Assembly: GCF_022374895.2 (NCBI RefSeq)
Contig: NZ_CP092423.2
Span: 3,782,001 to 3,846,000, forward strand
Direction of reading: 5' to 3'
DNA: 64,000 bases
Source: Mycobacterium lentiflavum
Lineage (GTDB): Bacteria > Actinomycetota > Actinomycetes > Mycobacteriales > Mycobacteriaceae
Positions 8,588 through 18,082 of this stretch are shown in pieces. Position 1 is the stretch's first letter; every line of letters begins with the position of its first letter. Below the pieces are notes generated by a model. That model had not been told where the DNA came from, searched no databases, and saw nothing but the letters and a program-made list of their open reading frames with translations. The translations under genes and the position numbers were made by a program.

Positions 8588-8914
8588 CTAACCGGCGTCG
8601 CCTGCCGATGCGGCTTCCAGGGTCGCAACCTTGTCCAGGCCGCTGATCGTGAGGACCCGAACCAGCAAGCGGTGGACGATGACGTGCAGCCCGTCGACCT
8701 TGTCGGCGTGGTCGAAAAGCGCGTTGATTCCTGCACTGTCGAGATACTTGACCGTCCTGAGATCGATGGTGATCGGACTTCGGGTCCCCGCGCTAGCGGT
8801 GTTGAGTGCCTCGACGAGCTGGGCGACGTTGCTGAGGTCAATCTCCCCCGTCGCGGTCACCCAGGGCGTTCCGTCAGGGCCTTGGTCGGTGTTCAGCGTG
8901 AGCTGTGCGGGCAT
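8588..8914 (-). CDS. STAS-domain anti-sigma factor antagonist
   Basis: A 108-residue single STAS domain. It has the typical G-E-I-D-L-S-N opening and the V-K-Y-L-D-S-A-G-I-N-A-L segment, in which Ser60 is the expected phospho-acceptor. By family precedent (SpoIIAA/RsbV), its unphosphorylated form binds a serine-kinase anti-sigma factor and frees a sigma factor. The start codon overlaps the stop of the upstream signalling hybrid by one base (TAATG), so the two are translationally coupled. That hybrid carries both an RsbW-like ATPase domain and a PP2C-type phosphatase, which makes it the obvious partner. A short tail rich in Ala/Gly ends the protein. Confidence 0.9.
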   Translation of the reverse strand: MPAQLTLNTDQGPDGTPWVTATGEIDLSNVAQLVEALNTASAGTRSPITIDLRTVKYLDSAGINALFDHADKVDGLHVIVHRLLVRVLTISGLDKVATLEAASAGDAG

Positions 8915-11900
8915 TAGGCGATCCTCGCGTACAAGTGAACTGTGGTGCCGGCCTCGGTGGAGCGAATTGTGATGTCCTCCACCAGACCTCGCATCAGGGT
9001 GATGCCGCGGCCCCGGTTGGCTCCAGGGATGGTGCGCGGTGTCTTCCAGGTGCCGCCGTCGGTGACGGTCACGTGCAGTGCGTCGACGACCGCGGTCGCG
9101 CGCAACGAGACGGTGCCCTCGCGTTGATCGCGGTAGCCGTGTTCGATGGCGTTGGCGACAGCTTCACCGACGGCGGTGAGCAGGTATGCAATTTGATCGG
9201 GCTCTACGCCTGCCTGAATCAGCCAGCTGCGCAATGCATCACGGCTCGGCGCGAGGTGATCGACGTCGGCGGCGAATTTCATCGACAAGGGCGCGGGCTG
9301 CCGATAGAGCAACATGGCCACGTCGTCCGAATAGCCGCCGCCAGGTTCGAGCCCGACCATGAGATCGTCTGCCACCTCATCGAGCGACTGGGACCGACCG
9401 ACCTGAATCAGATCCGTCGCACTGGCGATGCCTTCGTCGATCGAACGGCCGCGGCGTTCGACCAGGCCATCGGTGTAGAGCAACAACGTCGACCGGGGCC
9501 GCATTGTCACGCGGACTTCGGGCCGGGCCCAGTCCGGCCGGAGCGCCAGCGGAAGCCCATGTTCGCCATCCAACTGTTCGGTAGTTCCGTTGGCGTGCAC
9601 CATGATCGGTGGCGGATGGCCGGCATTCGAGTACACCAGCTCACCTGTGTCGAGGGTGAGCACCGCGCAGAATGCGGTGGTACAGCGGGCTCCGGGCAGT
9701 CGCGCGGCGAAGCGGTCCAACCCAGCGAGCACTGCACTGGGACCGGCCTGGTCGAGCAGCAGGGCCCGGCACGCGCTGCGGAGCTGACCCATCACCGTCG
9801 CCGCGGCAAGGCCGTGACCGACGCAGTCGCCGACGATCAACGCAACCCGCCCGTCGTCGAGATCGACGACGTCATACCAGTCACCGCCGACCTGTAGCGG
9901 ATGGCTGGCCGGGTGATACCGCACCGCAAAGCCGCCCGGCAGATTCGCCGGGCCGAGCATCGCGTGCTGCAGCGCCAGAGCGGTCTCGCGTTGCTCGTCC
10001 AACAGATAGACGCGGTGCAGACCTTGACTGAGCCGTCCACCCAGGACCTTCAGCAAGTTGTGATCCTCCGGGGTGAACGGGCGCTGCTCGGCCAACTCAA
10101 TCCACACAACGAGGACTCCACGAGGATGCTGCAACGAGATGCCCGCGGTGCCAGGCTCGCCGGCGACCGTGGTCAGCAGATCGGAATCTCGCAGCGACCC
10201 GATCAGCAGCCGGTGACCCGGCGGCAGTTCGTCCCAATCACACGGCTCGCCGGCGCACACCAGTGCCGGGGTGTCGTCCTGGGCAGGGTCGCGGGCGAAC
10301 GTTGCGGCCAGGACGCGGCGCGCATCCCACGTCTGTCGTAGTTCTCCGACCGCGCCGCGCAGCGTGTCATCAAGCGTATCCGCTTGTGCTAGTTGCTGAT
10401 TCAGTGCAGCCAGGGCAAGCTGACTCTGCACAATGTAGTGCTCGGTCGTGATGTCACGCAGGGTGCCGACCATTATTCGGCGGCCGGTGTCTGGGTCGTC
10501 CACGTGGTTGAAGTTGGCCGCGACCCACAGGCGGTGCCCGTCCCGGTGGACCACCGGGGCAGTGAAAGCGCCCTGGGTTTCGTTCAGCAGCTGCTCGAAG
10601 ACCCCCTCGACGTGACGGAGCGATTCCGGGTCGGTTTCGGCGCCCGGCCACCACGGGTGCGGCGGGGCATAGGGCAGCTGTTCGGGTCCGTAGCCCAAGA
10701 TCTCGCCGAACGCGGCGTTGATCTCGATGACGGCACCGTTTTCGTCGCAGACGAAGAACCCTTCCTGCAGCGAATCAACCAGGGCGGCGCGCCACCGGTT
10801 GTGATGGCCGCGCAACCGCGACAGTTCGACATTGGCGCGCACCCGGGCCAGGAGCTCGGCGGCGGCAAATGGCTTGACGAGATAGTCGTCGGCACCGGCC
10901 AGCAAGCCTTCGATCGAGGCTTCTTGCCCGGCGCGAGCCGACAGCAACAGCACGGGTAAAGCCGCGGTGCGCGAGTCACCGCGCAGGGTCGCCAGCAGTT
11001 GTAGACCATCCAGCCCGGGCATCATCACGTCGCTGATGACAAGGTCGGGAACCTGCGCACGGATGGCGTCGAGCGCCTGCTGCCCATCGGTGACGGCAGT
11101 GACCTGGTAACCCGACGCCCGCAGCAGTCTAATCAGGTATTCACGCATATCGGCGTTGTCGTCGGCGACCAGCACGTGTGTCCGTTCGCCGTCTTTTCCG
11201 GCGGGGGCGACGGCGGTCATCATCGCGGTGCTGCTGGCGTCCGACGCTGCGGCGCCGGTGTCGCCGGGCAGCCAGCGCAAGGCTTCCTGTACAAACGGTT
11301 CGGCGATCACACCGGAGGTGGGACGTGTTGCCGGTGGCCCCGCGACTTCGTCGGTCGGCAGATGGGCCGAGCCGAATGCCAGCCGGATGGTGAAGGTGGT
11401 GCCGACGCCTTCCTGACTTTCGACCGAGATAGTGCCGCCGTGCAGTCCGACGAGTTCTTTGACCAGAGCCAACCCGATTCCGCTGCCCTCTGTGGAGCGC
11501 GCGCGTGCGCTTTCGATGCGGTGGAAACGCTCGAAAAGCCGGGGCATTTCGGCGGCGGGCACCCCGACCCCGGTGTCGGACACCGTGACGATGGCATCGG
11601 TGTCATCGCGGCTCACCGCGACCCGGATGGTGCCGTCGAAGGTGAACTTCAGCGCGTTCGAGAGCAGGTTGAGGATCACCTTTTCCCACATCTCGTGATC
11701 CAGATAGACCGGTTCGTCGAGCGGCGGACAGTCCACCGAGAACGTCACACCGGCCCGGTCGATCGCCGATCGGAACACACTCGCCAAATCGGCTGTGACG
11801 GTTGACAAGTCGACGGGCTCGAATCGGGCGCGCATCCGCCCCGCCTCGATGCGGGAAAAGTCCAGCAACGTGTTGACCAGCTTGGACAGCCGTAAACCGT

Positions 11901-13050
11901 TGCGGTGCACCAGTTCCAGCTCCTGGCGCGCCCGCTCGTCCAACCCGACTGGCCGGCCGCGCAACTCGTCGACCGGTCCGAGAATCAACGCGAGCGGGGT
12001 GCGGAATTCGTGGCTCACGTTCGAGAAGAACGCCGTTTTCGCTCGGTCAAGCTCGGCCAGCTCCTCGGCCCGCTGTTGCTGAGCCCGATAGCTGCGGGCG
12101 CTGCCAATGCCTGCCGCGACGTAGCCGGCCACCAGTTCGACGAAGCCGCGGTAGCCGTCGTCGAACTGGCGGTACCGATTGAGCCCGGCCACCAGGAAGC
12201 CGACGGGCTCCCCGCCCTGTTGCAGGAGCGGGACCACGAGCGCCTGAGTGGGCGGCTCGAGCCAGGCGCCGGTAGGCAGATCCTGTGCGTCGTTGTCGAG
12301 GTCGATCAGTTGGGTCATGCCCTGCGCCAACGTGGCGGTGGGCCAGTCGGAAAGGCCCCCGGCGGGAAGTACTTTCGGCGCCGCGGGATGCCCGGGCTCG
12401 ATTCCGCTGACCCCGGCCAGCAGCGCCTCACCGTGCTCGCCGAACAGATAGATCGTCGTGAAGGGAAGGTCGTAGGGATTGTTCGCGAGTTGCCGGGCCG
12501 CGTGGTCCAGCATCTGACGTTCGGTTCGCACGACGCTCGGATCCGAACCCAGGTCGCGCAGCGTTGCCATCCGCCGCTGAGCGATCACCCGATCGGTGTC
12601 TTCCCGGACCACGCAGAGCATCCCCACGATGCTGGCGTCCTCGTCGCGCAGCGCGCTGTAGGAGAACGTGTGGTACGACTCCTCGGGGTATCCCGACCTT
12701 TCGATGATGAGCATCAAGCCCTCGTCCCAGGTGGGCTCCCCGGTCACCAACACGCTCGCGATCCGCGGACCGATGTCGTCCCAGATCTCGGCCCACACCT
12801 CGCTGGCCGGGCGGCCCAGCGCCCAGGGGTACTTGCGGCCCAGCGTGTCCCGGCGATAGGCGGCATTGCAGAAGAAGGTCAGCTCCGGACCCCACGCCAT
12901 CCACATCGAGAACCGCGACGACAGCAGGATGTTGACGGCAGTGCGCAGGCTTTGCGGCCAATGTTCGACTGGCCCGAGCGGGGTGGCCGCCCAGTCAACG
13001 GCGGCCAGATCGAGACCGATCTCCTGGTCTGCCCGGAAAACCACTGACAT
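8914..13050 (-). CDS. Multidomain signalling hybrid: PAS/GAF - histidine kinase - receiver - PAS - SpoIIE phosphatase - RsbW-like ATPase
   Basis: 1378 residues. In order: PAS-like (~1-155); GAF-like (~175-320); HisKA with His347 in NVSHEFRTPLALI; HATPase_c with NLLSNALKF and DTGVGVP motifs (to ~580); receiver (~627-745) with phospho-acceptor Asp674 in VISDVMMPGLDG; PAS (~765-870); GAF-like (~885-1010); SpoIIE/PP2C phosphatase (~1045-1230; GGDWYDVVDL, VGDCVGHG, SNAGHPPP, SDDVAML); RsbW-like HATPase (~1245-1375; EAVANAIEH). This combines a two-component kinase with a complete phosphatase/kinase pair for a STAS partner, which follows directly (TAATG overlap). A GGAAGGG ribosome site abuts the ATG, so the GTG at 13044 may be the true start. 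Target sigma factor not in the window. Confidence 0.92.
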   Translation of the reverse strand: MSVVFRADQEIGLDLAAVDWAATPLGPVEHWPQSLRTAVNILLSSRFSMWMAWGPELTFFCNAAYRRDTLGRKYPWALGRPASEVWAEIWDDIGPRIASVLVTGEPTWDEGLMLIIERSGYPEESYHTFSYSALRDEDASIVGMLCVVREDTDRVIAQRRMATLRDLGSDPSVVRTERQMLDHAARQLANNPYDLPFTTIYLFGEHGEALLAGVSGIEPGHPAAPKVLPAGGLSDWPTATLAQGMTQLIDLDNDAQDLPTGAWLEPPTQALVVPLLQQGGEPVGFLVAGLNRYRQFDDGYRGFVELVAGYVAAGIGSARSYRAQQQRAEELAELDRAKTAFFSNVSHEFRTPLALILGPVDELRGRPVGLDERARQELELVHRNGLRLSKLVNTLLDFSRIEAGRMRARFEPVDLSTVTADLASVFRSAIDRAGVTFSVDCPPLDEPVYLDHEMWEKVILNLLSNALKFTFDGTIRVAVSRDDTDAIVTVSDTGVGVPAAEMPRLFERFHRIESARARSTEGSGIGLALVKELVGLHGGTISVESQEGVGTTFTIRLAFGSAHLPTDEVAGPPATRPTSGVIAEPFVQEALRWLPGDTGAAASDASSTAMMTAVAPAGKDGERTHVLVADDNADMREYLIRLLRASGYQVTAVTDGQQALDAIRAQVPDLVISDVMMPGLDGLQLLATLRGDSRTAALPVLLLSARAGQEASIEGLLAGADDYLVKPFAAAELLARVRANVELSRLRGHHNRWRAALVDSLQEGFFVCDENGAVIEINAAFGEILGYGPEQLPYAPPHPWWPGAETDPESLRHVEGVFEQLLNETQGAFTAPVVHRDGHRLWVAANFNHVDDPDTGRRIMVGTLRDITTEHYIVQSQLALAALNQQLAQADTLDDTLRGAVGELRQTWDARRVLAATFARDPAQDDTPALVCAGEPCDWDELPPGHRLLIGSLRDSDLLTTVAGEPGTAGISLQHPRGVLVVWIELAEQRPFTPEDHNLLKVLGGRLSQGLHRVYLLDEQRETALALQHAMLGPANLPGGFAVRYHPASHPLQVGGDWYDVVDLDDGRVALIVGDCVGHGLAAATVMGQLRSACRALLLDQAGPSAVLAGLDRFAARLPGARCTTAFCAVLTLDTGELVYSNAGHPPPIMVHANGTTEQLDGEHGLPLALRPDWARPEVRVTMRPRSTLLLYTDGLVERRGRSIDEGIASATDLIQVGRSQSLDEVADDLMVGLEPGGGYSDDVAMLLYRQPAPLSMKFAADVDHLAPSRDALRSWLIQAGVEPDQIAYLLTAVGEAVANAIEHGYRDQREGTVSLRATAVVDALHVTVTDGGTWKTPRTIPGANRGRGITLMRGLVEDITIRSTEAGTTVHLYARIA

Positions 13051-13229
13051 CCCTTCCGAATGTGCTCAGACCCAGAGATGGTCGGTTACCGCTGCCCGTA
13101 GCGGCTCCCTCATAGCGAACCATCGACAAAGGTCTCGTCGCCAGTTTTTCGCTGGATAGTCCACAATTGTGACGTTTACGCGGGCGGGCGGGTTCGGTAA
13201 GTTCGACTATCCGGTTTGCACCCGCGACG

Positions 13230-14126
13230 CTACTGCGCGTGGGCGGCCAGATAGTCGGCGACGGGGATCGGTGACGACGCGGCGTAACCGATTGGCAGCA
13301 ACACATCGCCGGCGGTCGTGACGTAGTAGACGTCCCAGCGGTAGAACGTTGCAAACGCCGCGGGATCAGCCCCGATCAACGCGGCGTAGTCGTCGACCGC
13401 CTGCACATACTGGTGCGCGTGGTTGTAGCTGTAGATGGCGCGATCGCGGTCGTCGGCAAATCCGTTGGCGTTGAGCATCCGGCCCGCCGCCATGATGCTG
13501 TCGTGGAGCGAGTTGACGTCGCCGCCCTGTCCGTAGGAGGCGAACGTCGAAGGCAAGAACTGCATGGGACCTTGGGCGCCGGCGGTGCTCACGCCGTTGA
13601 TGCTGCCGAAACGGGTCTCGACCAGGTTGATCGCGGCCAGGTAGTTCCAGCCGACGCCGGACTCGGCTTCCGCCGCGTGGTAGTAACCCATCAACTCATC
13701 GGCCGGAGCCGGCGGGTCGATGCGCCAGGCCGGCACGGTGTCCCGAACTTGTGCCATCGCCTGGAGCTGTCGGCGGGCGTCGACATTGCGGTCGTAGACA
13801 TCGATTATCGACGCCGGGACGAGCGGTCGGACGGTCGCATCCCATTCCGGGTGCCGCCCGATGGCCCGGTAAGCCGCTTGCTCTCGGTGCGCCGCCGCGG
13901 CCAGCGCTGCCTCCGGCGTCGACGGGTCACGCAGCGCGAGTTCGTCGGCGACGAGATCTTTGGCCAGCTGCGCGGGGTCGGATGCCAGCTGCGGCTGCAC
14001 GCCGAGGCGCACCCCCGGCGCCTCGGCGACCATCGCCGGTGCCGCTGCCGACTGCCCACAGCCGACGGTTGCGACCACGATCATCGCGAAGGCAACCGGC
14101 GCGGCGCACACATGTCTACGGTTCAT
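13230..14126 (-). CDS. Lytic transglycosylase-type lipoprotein
   Basis: The signal peptide ends in a lipobox (A-T-V-G-C) about 20 residues from the ATG at 14126, predicting a lipid-anchored exported protein. Residues ~140-240 form an SLT-like lysozyme fold: E-S-G-V-G-W-N-Y-L-A-A-I-N-L-V-E-T with the likely catalytic glutamate, then GAQGPMQFLPSTFASYG and YNHAHQYVQAV. This matches membrane-bound murein transglycosylases that cleave peptidoglycan to anhydro-products. A GGTGG purine run precedes ATG 14126; an in-frame start 15 bp upstream is possible. It stands alone, divergent from the LacI-type regulator. Confidence 0.85.
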   Translation of the reverse strand: MNRRHVCAAPVAFAMIVVATVGCGQSAAAPAMVAEAPGVRLGVQPQLASDPAQLAKDLVADELALRDPSTPEAALAAAAHREQAAYRAIGRHPEWDATVRPLVPASIIDVYDRNVDARRQLQAMAQVRDTVPAWRIDPPAPADELMGYYHAAEAESGVGWNYLAAINLVETRFGSINGVSTAGAQGPMQFLPSTFASYGQGGDVNSLHDSIMAAGRMLNANGFADDRDRAIYSYNHAHQYVQAVDDYAALIGADPAAFATFYRWDVYYVTTAGDVLLPIGYAASSPIPVADYLAAHAQ

Positions 14127-14308
14127 TGCGTCCACCACCAACGATTACGGGTAGTTCTGCGGCTGGTCGGCCCGTACCGAGTCTTTCGCATCCGACCGCG
14201 TGACTTCAATGGGCGGCCAAACCAGAGATTGAATGCGCAGGCAGCGCGCCTCCATCGACGTAATCTAAGTCGTCACTCGCGACTGCTGGCTGGGAGGTCG
14301 ATCTGAGC

Positions 14309-15274
14309 GTGAAGGGCAGGCCCACCAAGGCCGACGTCGCGCGCATGGCGAACGTGTCGACCGCGACGGTCAGCTACGTGCTGAACAACTCCGTCGGGCG
14401 CACCATTTCGGCGCAGACCCGCGCCGCCGTCCACAGTGCCGCCGCGGAATTGGGGTACCGGCCCAACCTTGCCGCCCGCAACCTCGCCCGCGGGAAAAGC
14501 GGCGTGATCTTGTACATCGTGCCGCGGCTCGCCGGCGGTGAGATGCCCATGCAGGTGGGCACGTACATGACCACCGAGTTGACCCGCCGTGGCATCATGC
14601 AGGTTCAGCTGTTCGAGACCGAGCACGACGACGCGGTCGCCGACGCCATCAATCATCTCCAGCCGATCGCCGTGACGAGCCTTTTTCCGTTGGGCCGCAA
14701 GGCATCTGGCGCCGTGAAGGACGCAGCCATCCCTCACATCTGCGTGCATACCCTGTCGGGGCTCGGCGACCCGCAGTACTCGGTCGGACAGATGCGTGTC
14801 GACCACCTCGTCTCTCGGGGTCATCGCAACCTCGGATTTGCCTACTCCGGCGATCGTCGATGGCGCGCTGTTGGCGATTACTGGATCGACGGCGTCCGAC
14901 GCGCGGCGCACCAGCACGGTCTGCCCGACGTCGTCGTGACCGCGTTAACGCCGGACGACAGCGCTACACCGGTCCGCGAATTGCACGACGCGGGCGTCAC
15001 CGCGGTCTGCGCACAAAGCGACGAGGTGGCCTTCGTGGTGCTCGACGGCATTCGGCGCGCCGGACTTCGTTGCCCGGACGACCTCGCGGTCATCGGTGTC
15101 GACGCCACGGCCCTGTCCCCGTTCAGCGTCCCCGCGTTGACGACCGTGGTGTTCGACCGCACGGCAATCGCCGAGGTGGCACTGTCAGCGGTTTTGACCG
15201 AGCTGCGCTTACCCGACGAATCCCCTCCGGCCGGCCGGGACATCGCGTCGCTGGTCATCCGCGACTCCACCTGA
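14309..15274 (+). CDS. LacI-family transcriptional regulator
   Basis: 321 residues. The N-terminal helix-turn-helix is classical LacI (K-A-D-V-A-R-M-A-N-V-S-T-A-T-V-S-Y-V-L-N), followed by the hinge helix region (YRPNLAARNLARGKSG) and a periplasmic-binding-protein-like effector domain ending in DRTAIAEVALSAVLTEL. It starts at GTG 14309 after a GGGAGG purine run. A perfect 14-bp palindrome 20 bp downstream of its stop, ahead of the aldehyde dehydrogenase gene, is the best candidate operator, so it probably represses that gene in response to a small ligand. The ligand cannot be inferred. Confidence 0.9.
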   Translation: MKGRPTKADVARMANVSTATVSYVLNNSVGRTISAQTRAAVHSAAAELGYRPNLAARNLARGKSGVILYIVPRLAGGEMPMQVGTYMTTELTRRGIMQVQLFETEHDDAVADAINHLQPIAVTSLFPLGRKASGAVKDAAIPHICVHTLSGLGDPQYSVGQMRVDHLVSRGHRNLGFAYSGDRRWRAVGDYWIDGVRRAAHQHGLPDVVVTALTPDDSATPVRELHDAGVTAVCAQSDEVAFVVLDGIRRAGLRCPDDLAVIGVDATALSPFSVPALTTVVFDRTAIAEVALSAVLTELRLPDESPPAGRDIASLVIRDST

Positions 15275-15294
15275 GCCGTACTAGACACTCACTA

Positions 15295-15308
15295 GTTACG
15301 CGCGTAAC
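15295..15308. promoter_or_regulatory. Perfect 14-bp palindrome, candidate LacI-type operator
   Basis: GTTACGCGCGTAAC, self-complementary with a central CG as in LacI/GalR family operators. It lies between the regulator gene and the aldehyde dehydrogenase start 53 bp downstream. Confidence 0.6.
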
Positions 15309-15360
15309 CTCTGTCGAGCGACGACCCCACTCCGGCGGCTCGCCGAAAGGATGAAGGACA

Positions 15361-16767
15361 TTGGCTGACGCCATCGCGGTCTACAACCCCTCCAACGAAG
15401 AGCTGATCACCGAGGTCCCCGACTCCGACCAAGCGGCCGTCGACGCGGCCGTGGCCCGCGCGCGCGAGACCTTCGAGTCGGGTGTGTGGCGCAAGGCGCC
15501 CGCGTCACACCGCGCGAACGTGCTCTTCCGCGCCGCTCGCATTATCGAGGCGCGCACCGACGAACTCGCCGCGCTCGAGGGCCAGGACAACGGCATGAAC
15601 CTGACCGCCGCGCGTCACATCATCCCGGTGTCGGTCGACATGCTGAAGTACTACGCCGGCTGGGTCGGCAAGATCCACGGCGAGTCGGCGAACCTCGTGT
15701 CCGACGGCCTGCTCGGCACCTGGGAGACCTACCACACGTTCACCCAGCTCGAGCCGGTCGGCGTCGTCGGCCTGATCATTCCGTGGAACGGGCCCTTCTT
15801 CGTCGCGATGCTCAAGGTCGCGCCCGCCTTGGCGGCGGGTTGCAGCGCGGTCCTCAAGCCCGCCGAGGAGACGCCGCTCACCGCGTTGAAGCTCGAAGAG
15901 ATCTTCCGCGAGGCAGGCCTGCCCGACGGCGTCCTCAATGTCATCACTGGCTACGGCGAGACCACGGGTGCGGCAATGACCGCGCACCCGGACATCGACA
16001 AGATCTCGTTCACGGGATCGACGGAGGTCGGACGGCTGATCGTCAAGGCGGCGGCGGGCAACCTCAAGCGCCTCACGCTCGAGCTCGGCGGCAAGTCGCC
16101 GCTGATCATGTTCGACGACGCCAATCTCGACAAGGCGATCATGGGGGCCGGCATGGGCCTGCTGGCCGGTTCGGGGCAGAACTGCTCGTGTACCTCGCGC
16201 ATCTACGTGCAACGCGGCATCTACGACCAGGTGGTCCAAGGGCTCGCCGGCTTTGCTCAGATGCTGCCGATGGGTGGCAGCGACGATCCCGACTCCGTGC
16301 TCGGGCCGCTGATCAGTGACAAGCAGCGCAAGCGCGTGGAGGGCATCGTCAACGACGGCGTCGCCGGCGGCGCGCAGGTGATCACCGGCGGCAAACCAAT
16401 GGACCGCAAGGGCTACTTCTACGAGGCGACGATCGTCACCAACACCACACCCGACATGCGGCTCATCAAGGAGGAGATCTTCGGTCCGGTCGGCTGCGTG
16501 ATTCCGTTCGACGACGAGGACGAGGTGATCGCCGCCGCGAACGACACGCACTACGGGCTGGCCGGCTCGATTTGGACCGAGAACCTCAGCCGGGCCCATC
16601 GTGTCGTGAATGAGCTTCGCGCAGGCCAGATTTGGGTGAACTCCTCGCTCGCGGCCGACCCGTCGATGCCGATCAGTGGCCACAAGCAATCGGGTTGGGG
16701 CGGCGAGCGTGGCCGCAAGGGCATCGAGGCTTACTTCAACACCAAGGCTGTCTACATCGGGCTTTGA
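15361..16767 (+). CDS. NAD(P)-dependent aldehyde dehydrogenase
   Basis: 468 residues, the full ALDH superfamily length. Visible landmarks: PWNGPF cofactor-binding segment, FTGSTEVG, catalytic-site Glu241 in LELGGKSP, nucleophile Cys275 in GSGQNCSC, EEIFGPV and the C-terminal KQSGWGGERG. It oxidises an aldehyde to the acid in the cytosol; the substrate is not predictable. It starts at TTG 15361, with GAAGGA a few nt upstream; an ATG at 15351 is out of frame and stops after five codons. The palindromic operator and LacI gene upstream suggest substrate-induced expression. Convergent with the esterase gene downstream, which may act in the same pathway (inference). Confidence 0.92.
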   Translation: MADAIAVYNPSNEELITEVPDSDQAAVDAAVARARETFESGVWRKAPASHRANVLFRAARIIEARTDELAALEGQDNGMNLTAARHIIPVSVDMLKYYAGWVGKIHGESANLVSDGLLGTWETYHTFTQLEPVGVVGLIIPWNGPFFVAMLKVAPALAAGCSAVLKPAEETPLTALKLEEIFREAGLPDGVLNVITGYGETTGAAMTAHPDIDKISFTGSTEVGRLIVKAAAGNLKRLTLELGGKSPLIMFDDANLDKAIMGAGMGLLAGSGQNCSCTSRIYVQRGIYDQVVQGLAGFAQMLPMGGSDDPDSVLGPLISDKQRKRVEGIVNDGVAGGAQVITGGKPMDRKGYFYEATIVTNTTPDMRLIKEEIFGPVGCVIPFDDEDEVIAAANDTHYGLAGSIWTENLSRAHRVVNELRAGQIWVNSSLAADPSMPISGHKQSGWGGERGRKGIEAYFNTKAVYIGL

Positions 16768-16848
16768 TCGGGCCGCGAGCGTCGTCACGCCGAGAATCGG
16801 GCTGATTTTTCGGCCTGCGGTTACGCCCGCGCCGATCGGCCTAGGCGC

Positions 16849-17904
16849 CTAAGCGAGGCTCTTGGTGAAGCCGCTGAGATCGCGGATGCTGGCCACGAAC
16901 ACCTCGGGCATCGCGCCCGCGAATATCAGATCGCCCCCGTGACAGGTGCCCGCGACCAACCGGCCCACAGTGGGTACACCCGCGCGCACCAGACGGCGGT
17001 AGTAATCCAGTCCCTCGTCGCGCAACGGGTCGAGTTCGTTGACCGAGATCACATGTGGTGGAAGGCCATTCAGATCCTCGTCGGTCGCAACGCCGGCAAA
17101 ACAGGTGGGGTCGTTCGAGTTCTCATCGTCGGGATCGTAAAGCGAACCCAGTAGCTCCAACTGTTGAAGACTGATGAAGTAGCCGTCGCATTCTCGCAGT
17201 GAAGGCAATTCATCGGGGACGTCATGCCATCGATTAGAGATGTACGGACATTGCGCGTAAAACCCCGCGATTTCGTGCAGCCACCCCTCGCGTTTCGCCT
17301 TATGCGCCACGGTCAGCGTGAGATTGCCGCCGCCGGACTCGCCTGCGACGACCAGGTGGGTAACGCCGAGTTCTGCACGACGCGATGCCACCCAACGAAC
17401 AGCGGCCGCGCTGTCGTTCAGTCCGGCGGGAAAGGGGTGCGGGCCGAGTTTTCCGCCGGAATTGCGGAACTCGACGCCGACGACGACAAGTCCGGTGCCC
17501 GCGATGTACTCGCGCAGCCGCGTGTACGTTGCGTCGGCGGCGCTTGCGATGGCCATGCCGCCACCGTGCAGGTGCACCACGGCAGGCAATGGCCCATCCA
17601 CATCGGGGCGGCTGACGTAGAGCGTTACGTCGTTGCCGTCTTCGCCGGTGATCGTCGTCGCCGTGGTGGTCACGCCATCCGCGTCCGGAACACCCGCCGC
17701 GAACGCACCGAGCACGGCGCCCATCCCTTCCTCGGCCATCGCGGCATAGGCCAGCAGTTCCTCGAGCGGCGCATCCCGTGTCAGTGCCACCGTCGGCGCA
17801 TTGCCGTCAAGACCGAATGGTGCGAGAGCTTTGACCATTCGCGGGTCTGCGCGCGGGTCGGTTCGCAGGGAACAATCGGGATCGGCGAGACGACCGTTGG
17901 TCAT
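16849..17904 (-). CDS. Alpha/beta hydrolase, hormone-sensitive-lipase (HSL) family esterase
   Basis: 351 residues. Oxyanion motif V-V-H-L-H-G-G-G lies at about residues 107-114, and the nucleophile elbow V-A-G-E-S-G-G-G is about 75 residues later, both diagnostic of the HSL/acetyl-esterase family. The Asp/His pair is expected in the C-terminal part (NELDPLRDEGLDYY; TCHGGD). It hydrolyses short acyl esters or related carboxylates; no signal peptide, so cytosolic. ATG 17904 follows AAGG by eight nt. It could supply an aldehyde or alcohol to the neighbouring dehydrogenase, but only proximity supports this. Confidence 0.88.
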   Translation of the reverse strand: MTNGRLADPDCSLRTDPRADPRMVKALAPFGLDGNAPTVALTRDAPLEELLAYAAMAEEGMGAVLGAFAAGVPDADGVTTTATTITGEDGNDVTLYVSRPDVDGPLPAVVHLHGGGMAIASAADATYTRLREYIAGTGLVVVGVEFRNSGGKLGPHPFPAGLNDSAAAVRWVASRRAELGVTHLVVAGESGGGNLTLTVAHKAKREGWLHEIAGFYAQCPYISNRWHDVPDELPSLRECDGYFISLQQLELLGSLYDPDDENSNDPTCFAGVATDEDLNGLPPHVISVNELDPLRDEGLDYYRRLVRAGVPTVGRLVAGTCHGGDLIFAGAMPEVFVASIRDLSGFTKSLA

Positions 17905-18008
17905 TTTGCGACCTTACTGTCGCGGCCCGCGGCACCGCTAGACCGAAATGATCGGGCCGAGAAAAATACTGGGCTCCAGCACCTTGTGCTGGCATGGTAA
18001 GCCCTCAT

Positions 18009-18082
18009 GCGGGTGTGGCTGAGCGGCTAGGCAGCGGCCTGCAAAGCCGTATACACGGGTTCGAGTCCCGTCACTCGCTCCA
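18009..18082 (+). tRNA. tRNA-Cys (GCA)
   Basis: A complete cloverleaf: 7-bp acceptor GCGGGTG/CACTCGC (one G-T pair), D-arm, anticodon loop CTGCAAA with anticodon GCA at 18041-18043, T-arm ACGGG/CCCGT with loop TTCGAGT, discriminator T and encoded CCA. Confidence 0.95.

Noticed and set aside
8905..9897. 330-codon plus-strand frame
   Set aside because: Antisense to the SpoIIE/ATPase part of the signalling hybrid; low-complexity translation.
11905..13047. 380-codon plus-strand frame
   Set aside because: Antisense to the PAS/GAF/kinase part of the hybrid.
15505..16788. 427-codon minus-strand frame
   Set aside because: Antisense shadow of the aldehyde dehydrogenase gene.
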